A stretch of DNA of 64,000 nt from Chloracidobacterium sp. (GTDB lineage Bacteria > Acidobacteriota > Blastocatellia > Pyrinomonadales > Pyrinomonadaceae): assembly GCA_016716365.1 (NCBI GenBank), contig JADJWM010000003.1:252001-316000 (forward strand). Direction: 5' to 3'. The position numbers and the translations under genes are program-made. The notes beneath the pieces were generated by a model. That model searched no databases. It worked only from the letters and a program-made list of their open reading frames with translations, and was not told the origin of the DNA. Below, in pieces: positions 23,613 to 32,780 of the stretch; the first letter of the stretch is position 1, and each line of letters opens with the position of its first letter.

Positions 23613-25556
23613 ATGAACGCTGAAGCCCTAACCTTTGCCCTCGCGGGCAACCCAAATGCGGGCAAGACCACGCTTTTCAATGCGCTGACCGGCCTTCGGC
23701 AGAAGGTCGCCAATTTTCCGGGCGTGACCGTCGAGCGAAAGACGGGCCGCTGGAATATCGGCGGGACGACCGTTCACCTGATCGACCTGCCGGGCCTGTA
23801 CAGCCTTGATGCGAGCTCGATCGATGAAGAGATCGCACGCAAGGTTTTGAGCGGTGAAGCAGCGGGTGTCGAGGAACCGAAGGTTGTGATCGCGGTCGTA
23901 GATGCCACGAACCTCGAACGAAACCTTTACCTCGTCACGCAAATACTCGAACGGGGTACGCCGTTGGTGCTTGCGGTCACGATGGTGGACGTGTTTGAGA
24001 AGCAGGGCCATCTCCTCGATTTCGAGAAGCTGTCTGCACTACTGGGCGTTCGGGCTATTCCCGTAGACGTTCGTTCGGGCCGAGGCCTGTCCGATCTGGG
24101 AAAGGCGGCTATGGATCTGGCAAATGGTCCTCAAGGAGTTCGGCCACTGATAGCGGTACCAGAGGACGACGCCAACCCGGTTTTTCGGCGTTACCGCTTC
24201 ATTTCCGGGGTCGTGCAGGAGGCGGTCCGGCACAACGACAACGACGCGCATGCACTTTCAGAGAAGATCGACCACGTGCTTACGCACCGCTTCTTCGGAC
24301 TCGTTATCCTTCTTTTCATCTTACTTTTGATCTTTCAGACGATCTTTTCCTGGGCGGCACTGCCGATGGATCTTCTGGATCACGGTTTCGGGGCCCTTGC
24401 CGATGCGGCACGTGCCGCGATGCCCGAAGGGATCCTGGCCGACCTGGTTTCCGACGGGATCATCGCCGGAGTTGGCGGCGTGCTGATCTTTCTTCCCCAG
24501 ATACTCTTGCTATTCCTGTTCATTTCGATACTCGAAGATTCAGGATACATGGCCAGGGCTGCGTTCTTGATGGACAAGCTGATGAGCCGTGTCGGCCTCC
24601 ATGGCAAGGCTTTCCTGCCCCTGATCAGCAGTTTTGCGTGCGCAATACCCGGCATTATGGCGACAAGGACCATCGAGGACCGGCGAGACCGGTTTGCAAC
24701 GATCATGATCGCACCGTTCATGAGCTGTTCGGCCAGGCTGCCGGTATACACGCTTATGATCGCTGCTTTCTTTTCGACGCAGACGATCGCTGGCTTCATC
24801 TCGTTGGGAGCGGTCCTGATGCTCGGGATGTATTTTCTCGGGATAGCAGCGGCGATCGTCACCGCGTTCGTCTTCAAACGGACGATCCTAAAGGCGCCAA
24901 CACCGCCCTTCATCATGGAGATGCCGCCGTATCGAATGCCGAATATCCGCACCGTCCTTCAGAATATGCTCGAGCGGTCGTGGCTCTTCGTTAAGCGTGC
25001 GGGCACCGTCATCCTGGCCATTTCGATCATCTTGTGGGCACTCGCTTATTTTCCGAGGACACAAGCTGGGGGCGACACAGGAGCAGGCGCGGCCGGAGCT
25101 TCCTCGACCGAGGTTTTGGCCGAGAGCCGACAACTCGAACATAGCTTTGCCGGTATGCTCGGCAGGGCGATCGAACCTGTCATTCAGCCGCTCGGTTTCG
25201 ATTGGAAGATCGGCATAGCTTTAATAGCAAGCTTTGCGGCCCGCGAGGTCTTGGTCTCGACGCTCAGCATAATCTACAATGTCGGGAAGGAGGCGAACGA
25301 GGAAAGCGAAACGCTTCTATCGGCAATTCGCGGGGCCCGGCATGATGACGGGAGCCCGGCGTGGACCCCGCTTACGGCGGTAACGTTGATGGTCTTCTTC
25401 GTACTTGCAATGCAGTGCATGTCAACGGTCGCGATCGTCCGCCGCGAGACCAACTCATGGCGATGGCCGCTTTTCATGGTCGTTTATATGACGTTCCTAG
25501 CTTATGCGGCGGCATTCGTAACTTATCAGGGCGGCAAACTGCTCGGATTCGGTTAA
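23613..25556 (+). CDS. feoB: Ferrous iron transporter FeoB
   Basis: FeoB imports Fe2+ across the inner membrane and carries a cytoplasmic G domain. The 647-residue protein shows G1 GNPNAGKTTLFNALTG, G3 DLPGLY, and a G4-like VTMVD in place of the usual NMxD. A helical spacer precedes the membrane domain from about residue 225. The Gate motifs include SCSARLPVY (with the conserved Cys) and SFACAIPGIMATRT. About 8-10 membrane helices are visible. The size is short of E. coli FeoB (about 770 residues) but normal for this lineage. A 50-residue Cys-rich partner follows immediately. Confidence 0.94.
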   Translation: MNAEALTFALAGNPNAGKTTLFNALTGLRQKVANFPGVTVERKTGRWNIGGTTVHLIDLPGLYSLDASSIDEEIARKVLSGEAAGVEEPKVVIAVVDATNLERNLYLVTQILERGTPLVLAVTMVDVFEKQGHLLDFEKLSALLGVRAIPVDVRSGRGLSDLGKAAMDLANGPQGVRPLIAVPEDDANPVFRRYRFISGVVQEAVRHNDNDAHALSEKIDHVLTHRFFGLVILLFILLLIFQTIFSWAALPMDLLDHGFGALADAARAAMPEGILADLVSDGIIAGVGGVLIFLPQILLLFLFISILEDSGYMARAAFLMDKLMSRVGLHGKAFLPLISSFACAIPGIMATRTIEDRRDRFATIMIAPFMSCSARLPVYTLMIAAFFSTQTIAGFISLGAVLMLGMYFLGIAAAIVTAFVFKRTILKAPTPPFIMEMPPYRMPNIRTVLQNMLERSWLFVKRAGTVILAISIILWALAYFPRTQAGGDTGAGAAGASSTEVLAESRQLEHSFAGMLGRAIEPVIQPLGFDWKIGIALIASFAAREVLVSTLSIIYNVGKEANEESETLLSAIRGARHDDGSPAWTPLTAVTLMVFFVLAMQCMSTVAIVRRETNSWRWPLFMVVYMTFLAYAAAFVTYQGGKLLGFG

Positions 25557-25560
25557 CTCA

Positions 25561-25713
25561 ATGGACCTTCAGTATCTTGCAGTGCTCGGGCTCATAGCCG
25601 TCGCGGCGGTCTATTCCGGCTATCGATTTATTCCGCGTTCCCGCAAACTCACCTCCGGCGGCAAGTGCAGCTCTGGCTGCGGTTGTTCCTCCGCCATTTC
25701 GGAAAAAGATTGA
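25561..25713 (+). CDS. FeoB-associated Cys-rich membrane peptide
   Basis: A 50-residue product starts 4 bp after the feoB stop codon. One N-terminal membrane helix (LAVLGLIAVAAVYSGYRFI) is followed by a basic turn and a Cys cluster, GKCSSGCGCSSA. This matches the layout of small FeoB-associated Cys-rich proteins that take the place of FeoC in many bacteria. It may bind iron or a redox partner beside FeoB. It ends at TGA overlapping the TTG start proposed for the next gene. It is too short for automatic callers, but the fit with the family and position makes it convincing. Confidence 0.85.
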   Translation: MDLQYLAVLGLIAVAAVYSGYRFIPRSRKLTSGGKCSSGCGCSSAISEKD

Positions 25714-26597
25714 ACAGCGACCGGCAATTGCTGACCTCGGGTGTGAAGGCGATGTTCGTTTCGACGCTTTCCTTCGCACTTGCCAATGTTTTTGTGAAAC
25801 AGGTCGCGCACATCCCTGCGATGGAGATCGTCTTTTTCAGGTGTTTCCTCGCCAGCATGTTCTGTCTTGCCGGGCTTTATCACGCAAAGGCAGACTGGAA
25901 GGGTTCGAACCACACACTGCTTGTCCTGCGCGGGTTGTTCGGCACAACGGCCCTCTACCTCTTTTTTGTAACCGTACAGAACATCCCGCTTGCGTCGGCG
26001 ATGACGATACAGTATCTCTCGCCGATCTTTACGACGGTGATCGCGATCTTCGTCCTGAAGGAAGGCGTCAGGCCGCTACAGTGGGTCTTCTACGCGATCG
26101 CGTTCAGCGGCGTCGTCCTTATCGAACGATTCGACGCCCGGATCTCGCCGTTCTTTTTAATGATCGGGATCATTTCGGCATTCGGTTCGGGCGTCGCGTA
26201 CAACCTCGTCCGAAGCCTGAAGGGCAAGGAACATCCCCTTACGGTGGTTCTTCATTTTCAATTGGTCGGGGTACTGGCGGGCTTCATCAGCCTTTTTTTT
26301 GAGTTTCGAATGCCTGCGGGATGGGACTGGTTCTGGCTTTTCCTTATCGGCGTTTTCTCTCAATTGGGGCAAATGTTCCTGACGAATGCGCTCCAGCGAG
26401 AGGCGGTCGCCGGCGTCGCCATCGTCAATTACACAGGTCTGATCTATGCTGTCACCATCGGCTGGATCGTTTTTGGCGAGGTTCAAACGATCTATTCGAT
26501 CGGTGGTATGCTTTTGGTTGTCCTAGGAGTGCTCCTTAGCGTGCTTTACAGTCGGAGAGCCCGGGCACTCGAAAAGATCGAGACATCGGTGGCGTGA
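25710..26597 (+). CDS. EamA/DMT-family transporter
   Basis: This is an inner-membrane transporter of the drug/metabolite superfamily, with ten predicted helices arranged as two EamA repeats. The first repeat runs from AMFVSTLSFALANVFVKQV and the second from FFLMIGIISAFGSGVAYNL. The GLFGTTALYLFFVTVQNIPL and VEWVL-like helix ends are typical. The proposed start is the TTG at 25710, which overlaps the previous stop as TTGA and gives MNSDRQLLTSGVKAMF. A GTG at 25741 or ATG at 25752 are alternatives. The substrate cannot be predicted. Proximity to feo genes need not imply metal transport. It is followed 3 bp later by the MogA/MoaB gene. Confidence 0.88.
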   Translation: MNSDRQLLTSGVKAMFVSTLSFALANVFVKQVAHIPAMEIVFFRCFLASMFCLAGLYHAKADWKGSNHTLLVLRGLFGTTALYLFFVTVQNIPLASAMTIQYLSPIFTTVIAIFVLKEGVRPLQWVFYAIAFSGVVLIERFDARISPFFLMIGIISAFGSGVAYNLVRSLKGKEHPLTVVLHFQLVGVLAGFISLFFEFRMPAGWDWFWLFLIGVFSQLGQMFLTNALQREAVAGVAIVNYTGLIYAVTIGWIVFGEVQTIYSIGGMLLVVLGVLLSVLYSRRARALEKIETSVA

Positions 26598-26600
26598 ACT

Positions 26601-27092
26601 ATGCCCGGAGGAAAAGCGAAGATCAAGGCCGCGGTCGTGACCGCGAGCGACAGCCGGCACCCTGAGAATGATGTTTCCGGCACGACGCTCGTCGGCCTGC
26701 TGATCGGGATGGGTGCGGAAGTTGCAGCCCGCCGGATCGTCAAAGACGATCTGGAGGCGATCCAGGAAACCTTGTTCGAATTTGCGGTGCGGGAAGATGT
26801 CAACCTGGTGATCACGACCGGCGGAACCGGATTTTCGCCGCGTGATAATACCCCCGAAGCGACGCAGGCGGTTATCGAAAAGGCGGCCCCGGGCGTTGGT
26901 GAGGCGATCCGGGCAGCGTCCATGAGCAAGACGCCCGCGGCGATGCTTTCACGAGGGATCGCAGGTATTCGCGGCAATACCCTTATCATCAATTTCCCGG
27001 GTTCGCCGAAAGCGGTGGCAGAATGTTTTGAGGTGGTCCGCCCCGTCCTCCAACACGCGATCGATCTAATTGATGGTGATCCTGGCCATTAA
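26601..27092 (+). CDS. MogA/MoaB-family molybdopterin adenylyltransferase
   Basis: The protein activates molybdopterin by adenylylation before molybdenum insertion. It is 163 residues with the MoCF-binding fold: AAVVTASDSRHPENDVSG, LVGLLIGMGAEV, the signature VITTGGTGFSPRDNTPEA (about residues 72-90), SRGIAGIRGNTLIINFPGSP and a C-terminal helix. MogA and MoaB cannot be separated reliably here. No other moa or mog genes are present in the window. The start is 3 bp after the EamA stop, suggesting an operon. The C-terminal end overlaps the region upstream of the next small secreted protein. Confidence 0.92.
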   Translation: MPGGKAKIKAAVVTASDSRHPENDVSGTTLVGLLIGMGAEVAARRIVKDDLEAIQETLFEFAVREDVNLVITTGGTGFSPRDNTPEATQAVIEKAAPGVGEAIRAASMSKTPAAMLSRGIAGIRGNTLIINFPGSPKAVAECFEVVRPVLQHAIDLIDGDPGH

Positions 27093-27099
27093 TAATCAA

Positions 27100-27537
27100 A
27101 TGAAGGCATTGATCCTATCGCTGATGATCCTCGTTTCGGCGGGTTACCTGCCGGTCTCCGCTTACGGTCCGCCTTGCAGGGCTCTCTTAAATGCCGGTCC
27201 GGAAAAATTCCTTCGGACGGAACTGTTCTTCGGTATGGCGAAGCCCGACGGGAATGAGGTGACGGCCAAAGAGTGGGACAAGTTTGTTGAAGAAGTGATC
27301 GTACCGGCGTTTCCGGACGGGTTCACCGTGGTGGCCGCCGAAGGCCGTTTCCGGGTTGATGACGGCAGGACGGTTGCCGAAAAGAGCCGGCTCCTTATCG
27401 TCCTCTATCCCAAACGGACACGAAGCGAAAGCAGCCGGAAGATCGATGTTATCCGGACTGCTTACCTTAAACGCTTTGACCAAAAGTCGGTGCTCCGAAT
27501 GGACCTGCCCGGCTCGGTAAATGTGTCCTTCGAATGA
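27100..27537 (+). CDS. Secreted DUF3574-family protein
   Basis: From the ATG at 27100 the 145-residue product has a signal peptide (MKALILSLMILVSAGYLPVSA). A single domain matching DUF3574 follows: RTELFFGMAKPDGNEV, EWDKFVEEVIVPAFPDGFTV, AEGRFRVDDGRTVAEKS, LLIVLYP and the C-terminal YLKRFDQKSVLRMD. The biochemical role of the family is unknown. Other members are periplasmic and occur alone. It converges with the S10 peptidase gene, with only 5 bp between stop codons. Confidence 0.85.
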   Translation: MKALILSLMILVSAGYLPVSAYGPPCRALLNAGPEKFLRTELFFGMAKPDGNEVTAKEWDKFVEEVIVPAFPDGFTVVAAEGRFRVDDGRTVAEKSRLLIVLYPKRTRSESSRKIDVIRTAYLKRFDQKSVLRMDLPGSVNVSFE

Positions 27538-27542
27538 GCTGC

Positions 27543-29108
27543 CTAACGCGTGGCCGACGCCCGCATGAAGGCAGAAATATCGTTCTTCAGCTTCATCAGT
27601 GAATTTTTTTCGATATACATCATGTGACCCGCCTCGTAATAGGCGGTAGAGATATTCCGCCTCAGGTCCGGGTTCAGGTTCATCGATGAGATCGTATAGT
27701 CTGCCGCAAAGTATGGCGTGGCCATGTCGTAGTATCCGCTTGCAAGGAATACCTTCATATACGGGTTCTTCCTCATCGCCGACGAAAGGGCACCTGTCGT
27801 GTCCGCATAGGCGTTGTTCGTGTTCCAATTCCATGGCGTCGTAATTCCGCCGCCAAGGATGTAGTATTCAAGGTCGCTTTTGAACCCGAGTTCCCGCCGG
27901 ACGTAGTCATTGAAAGTGGCGGTGTAGGGAGTGCGAATGGCGGTCATGCTCGGGTCGAACTCCGGGCTGTCGCCGCCCGAATCGCGATCGTAGCCAAGAA
28001 AACGGCTGTCAAGTCTTCCGGTAGTCCGCTTCCGATTCCGTAGCAGTTCCTTATTGAACTCTCCTAGTTCGACCCTGAAATTCTGGTTATCGACAAACGT
28101 TTTTGAGAGTCCGGTGAAGGAGCTGAATTTGTCGAGAAGGGAATTACGTTCTGCATCGCTAAGGCGGTCGATCCTGAGTAGCGCCGGAGCATATTCCTCC
28201 GCGGCAAACTTCTCGGCTTCGCGAAGGAGATCGGTGAGCCGTTTGCTCTGCATCTCCGGCGGCAGTGCTTTGTGATACCATGCCGTCGCGACGTAGGAGG
28301 GAAAGTATAGGACGAGCGGCATGTCATTGTTATCCGCGAACCGTATCGACTGGAAATTCGTCACCATCGAAACAAGGGCAATGCCGTTCAATCCGACGCC
28401 GCGTTCGAAAAGGTGGTTCGCCAGTCCCGCAACCCGCGTAGTTCCGTAACTCTCGCCAACGAGATAAACGGGCGACGCCCAGCGTTCATTGCGCCCCAGA
28501 AATAAGCGGATGAATTCGCCGTTAGCGCTGATATCGCCGTTGACGGAGAAGAAACGGCTCGCAAATTCGGGTTTTGCCGCACGCGAATATCCTGTCCCGA
28601 CCGGATCGACAAAGACCAGATCGGTAAGATCGAGCCAGCTGTGATCGTTCTCGACCAATTCATAGGGGGGCGGGGGCATCATGCCGTCATCAAGCATCTT
28701 TACACGCTTCGGCCCCAGAGCTCCGAGATGGAGCCAAACCGAGGCGGAGCCGGGGCCGCCATTGAATGAGAACATTAGCGGCCGGGACCGCTTGTCGGAT
28801 ACCCCATCCAATGTGTAAGCCATGTAAAACATCCGGCCTTCCGTTTCGCCGGAGACCGCGTTTCTGATCGGAAGGAACCCGGTCGTTACCGTGTAATTTA
28901 GCTGACGCCCGCCGACTCGTGCAGAATGTTTTGTGACCACCGGCGGCTCATCCGTGGGCAGTACCGGCGGCGTCGGTGAAGGCCGCGGAGATTCGGCCGC
29001 ACGCGGAGAAGGCGAACTTCCCGGTGTCGGTGTCGGGCGCGAAGGCGGCTGGGCCTGGGCAAACAGGGAAATGGCCGAAAGAAAGAACGCGAAGGCGAAG
29101 ATTCTCAT
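27543..29108 (-). CDS. Secreted S10-family serine carboxypeptidase
   Basis: This is an exported peptidase that removes C-terminal residues and is active at acidic pH in characterised relatives. The 521-residue protein has a signal peptide (MRIFAFAFFLSAISLFAQAQ), then a Pro/Ser-rich linker and an alpha/beta-hydrolase core. The oxyanion stretch is FSFNGGPGSASVW. Ser220 lies in LVGESYGTTR, the Asp in ASGYYDMATPYFA, and the His in EAGHMMYIEKNS. Bacterial S10 proteins of this length are common in acidobacteria. It is divergent from the serine hydrolase gene at 29231, sharing a 122-bp promoter region. Confidence 0.92.
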   Translation of the reverse strand: MRIFAFAFFLSAISLFAQAQPPSRPTPTPGSSPSPRAAESPRPSPTPPVLPTDEPPVVTKHSARVGGRQLNYTVTTGFLPIRNAVSGETEGRMFYMAYTLDGVSDKRSRPLMFSFNGGPGSASVWLHLGALGPKRVKMLDDGMMPPPPYELVENDHSWLDLTDLVFVDPVGTGYSRAAKPEFASRFFSVNGDISANGEFIRLFLGRNERWASPVYLVGESYGTTRVAGLANHLFERGVGLNGIALVSMVTNFQSIRFADNNDMPLVLYFPSYVATAWYHKALPPEMQSKRLTDLLREAEKFAAEEYAPALLRIDRLSDAERNSLLDKFSSFTGLSKTFVDNQNFRVELGEFNKELLRNRKRTTGRLDSRFLGYDRDSGGDSPEFDPSMTAIRTPYTATFNDYVRRELGFKSDLEYYILGGGITTPWNWNTNNAYADTTGALSSAMRKNPYMKVFLASGYYDMATPYFAADYTISSMNLNPDLRRNISTAYYEAGHMMYIEKNSLMKLKNDISAFMRASATR

Positions 29109-29230
29109 ACAGGTTTTTCGAATTAGGGAATTTGTTTCGAGCGCGAAAATATTAGCACAGGGAAGATCTTATTGCGACCGGCGGCGGATTGTTAGGAAGG
29201 CCCTCGGGGAATATAATCCCGTTAACTTCT

Positions 29231-30508
29231 ATGCAACAAGGAAACCTACTCGTTAGACTTACAGCCGCTGCCCTATTGGCGGCCTCGCTTTCGTTCCATT
29301 CGGCGGGCCAGGAAATACCCCGTGCAAAACCCGAAGATGTCGGAATGTCGCGGGCGCGGCTTGCCACGCTCTCGGCCGCGCTCGACAAGTACGCCGCGGA
29401 CGGACGGCTTGCGGGCGGGGTTGTGCATGTCCTTCGCAAGGGGCGTCTTGCCTATTCGCACAAATTCGGGCACCGCGACCGCGAGGCCGATTCGCCGATG
29501 CGGGAGGATTCGATATTCCGGATCGCTTCGCAAACGAAGGCCCTGGTCAGTGTCGGGATCATGATGCTGCAGGAGGACGGGAAGCTGCTTATTTCGGATC
29601 CATTGAGCAAGTTCATCCCGGAATTCGCGAATTCGACGGTTGCGGTCCCGAAAGAGGGCGGAGGGTATGACGTCGTAAAAGCGAAACGGCAGATAACGCT
29701 GCGCGACCTTTTGACCCATACCGCCGGGATCAGCTATGGCAGCGGTCCCGGCCGCGATAAGTGGGAAGCAGCAAAGATCACCGGTTTCTATTTCGCCGAC
29801 CGGGACGAACCGATCGCAGACACGATCGTTCGGATGGCGGCACTGCCGATGGATGCTCATCCGGGAGAGAAGTATATCTACGGATACTCGACGGACATCT
29901 TGGGTGTAGTGATCGAACGCGCGAGCGGCCAAAGCCTCGATCGATTCCTTCAGCAGCGAATTTTCGAACCGCTCGATATGAAGGACACAAGTTTCTATTT
30001 ACCGAGGGAAAAGGAGAGCCGACTTTCGGTCGTTTATTCGAGTTTGAACGGCAATCTTACGCGTGCAGTGGACCCCGGTACATTTATTGGACAGGGCCAT
30101 TACGTCAACGGTCCGCGGAAGAGCTTTTCGGGAGGGGCCGGGATGCTTTCGACGGCCCGCGACTATTCGCGCTTTCTTCAAATGCTTCTGAACGGCGGGG
30201 ACCTAAACGGGCGGCGCATCCTGGGACGCAAGTCGGTCGACCTGATGACCGTGGACCATTTGCGAGGGCTTGCATACAGGGACGGTCAGGGGTTCGGCCT
30301 TGGTTTTACGGTCGTGAAGGACGTCGGAGCTTACGGTGCACCTGCCTCGGTCGGTGAGTATGGTTGGGGTGGTGCCTATCACACGAACTACTGGGTTGAC
30401 CCAAAGGAAGGGCTTGTTGTCGTCTATATGACGCAGTTGATCCCCGCCGGCGGGATCGACGATTTCGGTAAACTAAGGGCGTTGGTCTATGCCGCGATCG
30501 AGGACTAG
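29231..30508 (+). CDS. Secreted beta-lactamase-fold serine hydrolase (class C / EstB-like)
   Basis: This is an exported serine hydrolase of the beta-lactamase class C/penicillin-binding superfamily. From the ATG at 29231 (425 residues) there is a signal peptide (LTAAALLAASLSFHSAGQ). The Ser-x-x-Lys motif Ser100-Gln-Thr-Lys103 sits in FRIASQTKALVS. A Tyr-Ser motif is at YIYGYSTDILG, and a C-terminal GEYGWGGAYHTNYW replaces the usual KTG box, as in esterase-type members. It is probably an esterase or D-amino acid peptidase rather than a true lactamase; the substrate is unknown. It converges with the methyltransferase gene, the two stop codons overlapping by 4 bp. Confidence 0.88.
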   Translation: MQQGNLLVRLTAAALLAASLSFHSAGQEIPRAKPEDVGMSRARLATLSAALDKYAADGRLAGGVVHVLRKGRLAYSHKFGHRDREADSPMREDSIFRIASQTKALVSVGIMMLQEDGKLLISDPLSKFIPEFANSTVAVPKEGGGYDVVKAKRQITLRDLLTHTAGISYGSGPGRDKWEAAKITGFYFADRDEPIADTIVRMAALPMDAHPGEKYIYGYSTDILGVVIERASGQSLDRFLQQRIFEPLDMKDTSFYLPREKESRLSVVYSSLNGNLTRAVDPGTFIGQGHYVNGPRKSFSGGAGMLSTARDYSRFLQMLLNGGDLNGRRILGRKSVDLMTVDHLRGLAYRDGQGFGLGFTVVKDVGAYGAPASVGEYGWGGAYHTNYWVDPKEGLVVVYMTQLIPAGGIDDFGKLRALVYAAIED

Positions 30509-31539
30509 GCCTTGACCGCTTCGACAATACCGACTGGCGAAGGCGTCGGGATGATTCGGGTCATCTTGAAACCGGAGTTCTTCAGCAGTGACTCAAACTC
30601 GTCAGCGGTTCTTTCCATCCCGCCGGGAAGCATCAACATTTCGAGGTCGAGGAACTTCGAAAAATGCGGTTCACCGGGCGGCGGCAATACCGCATCGATG
30701 ACAAGCACCTTCGCGTCGTCCGGCATGGATTCTCGAATATTGCCGAGTATTTTCTCGCATTTATCGTCATACCAATCGTGGATGATGTGCTTAAGCATGT
30801 AAACATCAGCCTTGACCGGTATCGAATCCACAAAATCACCGGCGACCAATTCCGCACGGTCAGTGACACCGTACGATTCGAGCATCGCCGGAGCACCTTC
30901 GAGTACCGGAGGTATCTCGAACAGGACTCCTTTTGCATCCGGGTACTTCTGAAGCACGGCCCCGAGCAGGTGCCCGTAGCCGCCGGCGATATCGGCTATC
31001 GTTCCTGCCCCGCTGAAGTCATATGCGGACAGGATCGCCGGGATCGTCTGATGCGAGAACGCGGTCATTGCCCGGTTGAAAGTTTCGCCGAGTTCCTTGT
31101 GTGTTGTGAACAGAGACTCAAAGATCGGCGCTCCATGGACCTTGTCCCAAGCCGTTTTGCCGGTCTGAACGCTGTATAACAGCTCGCCATACACCCTCCA
31201 GTGCGGCTCTTCCAGCAGCCAGATCAACATGTCCCGCAAGCTGTTCGGTGCATCGGCCCGCATCACCTGTGACATCGGCGTATTTGAGAAAGTGCGGCCT
31301 GGCCCCTCCGCCAGTATTCCGATGCTCGCGATCGCCCGGAGCGCTCGGTAAAGCGAATGTTCGTCGCTGTCCGTCGCCGAAGCAAGTTCGGCAGCCGATC
31401 TCGTGTCGTCGGCGATAAGATCGGGAATGCCAAGCTTTGCAGCGACGTAGATCGCGGGGGTGGCAAGACAGCCCGTCGCGATCTGAAGAAGCTGGGCCTC
31501 GGGAGGCATTTGTGGAGATTGTGACGTTGCATCGGTCAT
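30505..31539 (-). CDS. SAM-dependent O-methyltransferase
   Basis: This 344-residue enzyme belongs to the acetylserotonin/flavonoid O-methyltransferase group. The N-terminal winged-helix dimerisation domain (AAKLGIPDLIADDTRSAAELA, in pieces AAKLGIPDLIADD and AAELASATDS) is followed by a Rossmann domain. That domain shows IADIAGGYGHLLGAVL for SAM binding and the catalytic-loop signature MLKHIIHDWYDDKCEKIL with the general-base His. VLVIDAVLPP follows near the C terminus. The substrate is unknown. There are no adjacent secondary-metabolite genes. It is upstream of the amidohydrolase pair on the same strand but 35 bp away from them in the other order, so cotranscription is uncertain. Confidence 0.88.
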   Translation of the reverse strand: MTDATSQSPQMPPEAQLLQIATGCLATPAIYVAAKLGIPDLIADDTRSAAELASATDSDEHSLYRALRAIASIGILAEGPGRTFSNTPMSQVMRADAPNSLRDMLIWLLEEPHWRVYGELLYSVQTGKTAWDKVHGAPIFESLFTTHKELGETFNRAMTAFSHQTIPAILSAYDFSGAGTIADIAGGYGHLLGAVLQKYPDAKGVLFEIPPVLEGAPAMLESYGVTDRAELVAGDFVDSIPVKADVYMLKHIIHDWYDDKCEKILGNIRESMPDDAKVLVIDAVLPPPGEPHFSKFLDLEMLMLPGGMERTADEFESLLKNSGFKMTRIIPTPSPVGIVEAVKA

Positions 31540-31574
31540 TGTTGCAGACCTCCTATAAGTTCATAACTGGTTTC

Positions 31575-32780
31575 TTATTTGACGACATCACTGACGACCT
31601 TTCCGTTGATAATGACGCCGGTGCAGTGGGTCGTGAACTCGAACGGATCCCCATCGTACATGGCGACATCCGCGTCCTTGCCAACCACAAGCGAGCCGAC
31701 GCGGTTATCGATGCCGAGCAGTCGGGCTGCGTCAATGGTTACCGCAGCCAGGGCATTTCGCTGGCCAAGGCCGTTGGCGGCTGCCATCCCTGCTTCGAAC
31801 AGCACGATCCGGGTTTTCGGCACATAGCCTTCGTATCCGCTCTGGAGGGCGATCGGTATCCCGGCGGCACGCAGTTTGGACGCATTCTCGAGCGAAAGGT
31901 TAGCACGGTCGCCGCCCGGGCGGGCCATTGTCGGGTGGACGATAACCGGAAATCCAGAGGCCTTGATCTCGTTTGCGATCAGATGGCCGTCAGCTACGCC
32001 GTCGAGCACGATCCGGATGTTAAACTCCTTCGCAACGCGGATCGCGGTCATTATGTCCTGGGCAGCTTCGGCTGTGACAAGCAGAGGTATTTCGCGGCGG
32101 ATGACACGGCCCATTATTTGCGACTTCAGATCTTTGGGCTTGTCGGTCTTCGCTTCATTCTCTTGGGCCTTTATCAATTCCGCACGGAGCATCGCGACCT
32201 GTTTGGCACGGGTTCCAGGTGATCGGCCGGATGCGTTTGCGGCTGATCCGAGGGTCACGGCGATCATCGCTGTCGGGACTATTGTGGCCTCATCGACATT
32301 CTTTCCCCACGTCTTTGCGATCATCGTTTGTCCTGAGACGAGTGCCCCGGGCTGATGACCGGTGTGTATGGTCGTAATGCCGTATTGGCGTACAACTTCG
32401 ATAAGTTTTTCCTCGGCGTTATAGGCGTCGGTAGCACGCAGCTCGGGCTGGAAGGAAGCCCCACCGTCAAGAGCCATCTGGTCGTGCGGTTGGTTCAGGT
32501 AGCCGTTGAGCCCGATAACAGAATGAGCGTCGATCAAGCCGGGCGTTACAACTTTGGCTGATATAACTCGGTAGTTTGAGGGGATCGTGATCGACGCCGC
32601 GGGACCGACCGCGGTGATCTTGCCGCCGTTTATGAGAACGACTCCGTTCGTGATCGGCTCACCGGCCATTGTGTGGACGATCTCGCCCCGAACAGCCAGT
32701 TGGCCGTAAACCGAAGGCAATAGGCAGGTAAGAGCAACAGTTATGAGTAGAATTCGAAATCCGTAGTTCACGATCCGCAT
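31575..32780 (-). CDS. Secreted amidohydrolase-family protein with degenerate metal site
   Basis: The 401-residue protein has a signal peptide (LLITVALTCLLPSVYGQ) and the fold of imidazolonepropionase-like amidohydrolases: a small N-terminal beta-sandwich (GVVLINGGKITAVGP), a barrel, and a C-terminal VGSLVVGKDADVAMYDGDP strand. The metal-binding His-x-His is reduced to DAHSVIG, and the matching His in barrel strand 5 (LVTAEA) is missing. It may be a non-catalytic partner of the paralogue encoded immediately upstream, with which it shares TAATG coupling. Such paired active/inactive amidohydrolases occur in other bacteria. Confidence 0.82.
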   Translation of the reverse strand: MRIVNYGFRILLITVALTCLLPSVYGQLAVRGEIVHTMAGEPITNGVVLINGGKITAVGPAASITIPSNYRVISAKVVTPGLIDAHSVIGLNGYLNQPHDQMALDGGASFQPELRATDAYNAEEKLIEVVRQYGITTIHTGHQPGALVSGQTMIAKTWGKNVDEATIVPTAMIAVTLGSAANASGRSPGTRAKQVAMLRAELIKAQENEAKTDKPKDLKSQIMGRVIRREIPLLVTAEAAQDIMTAIRVAKEFNIRIVLDGVADGHLIANEIKASGFPVIVHPTMARPGGDRANLSLENASKLRAAGIPIALQSGYEGYVPKTRIVLFEAGMAAANGLGQRNALAAVTIDAARLLGIDNRVGSLVVGKDADVAMYDGDPFEFTTHCTGVIINGKVVSDVVK

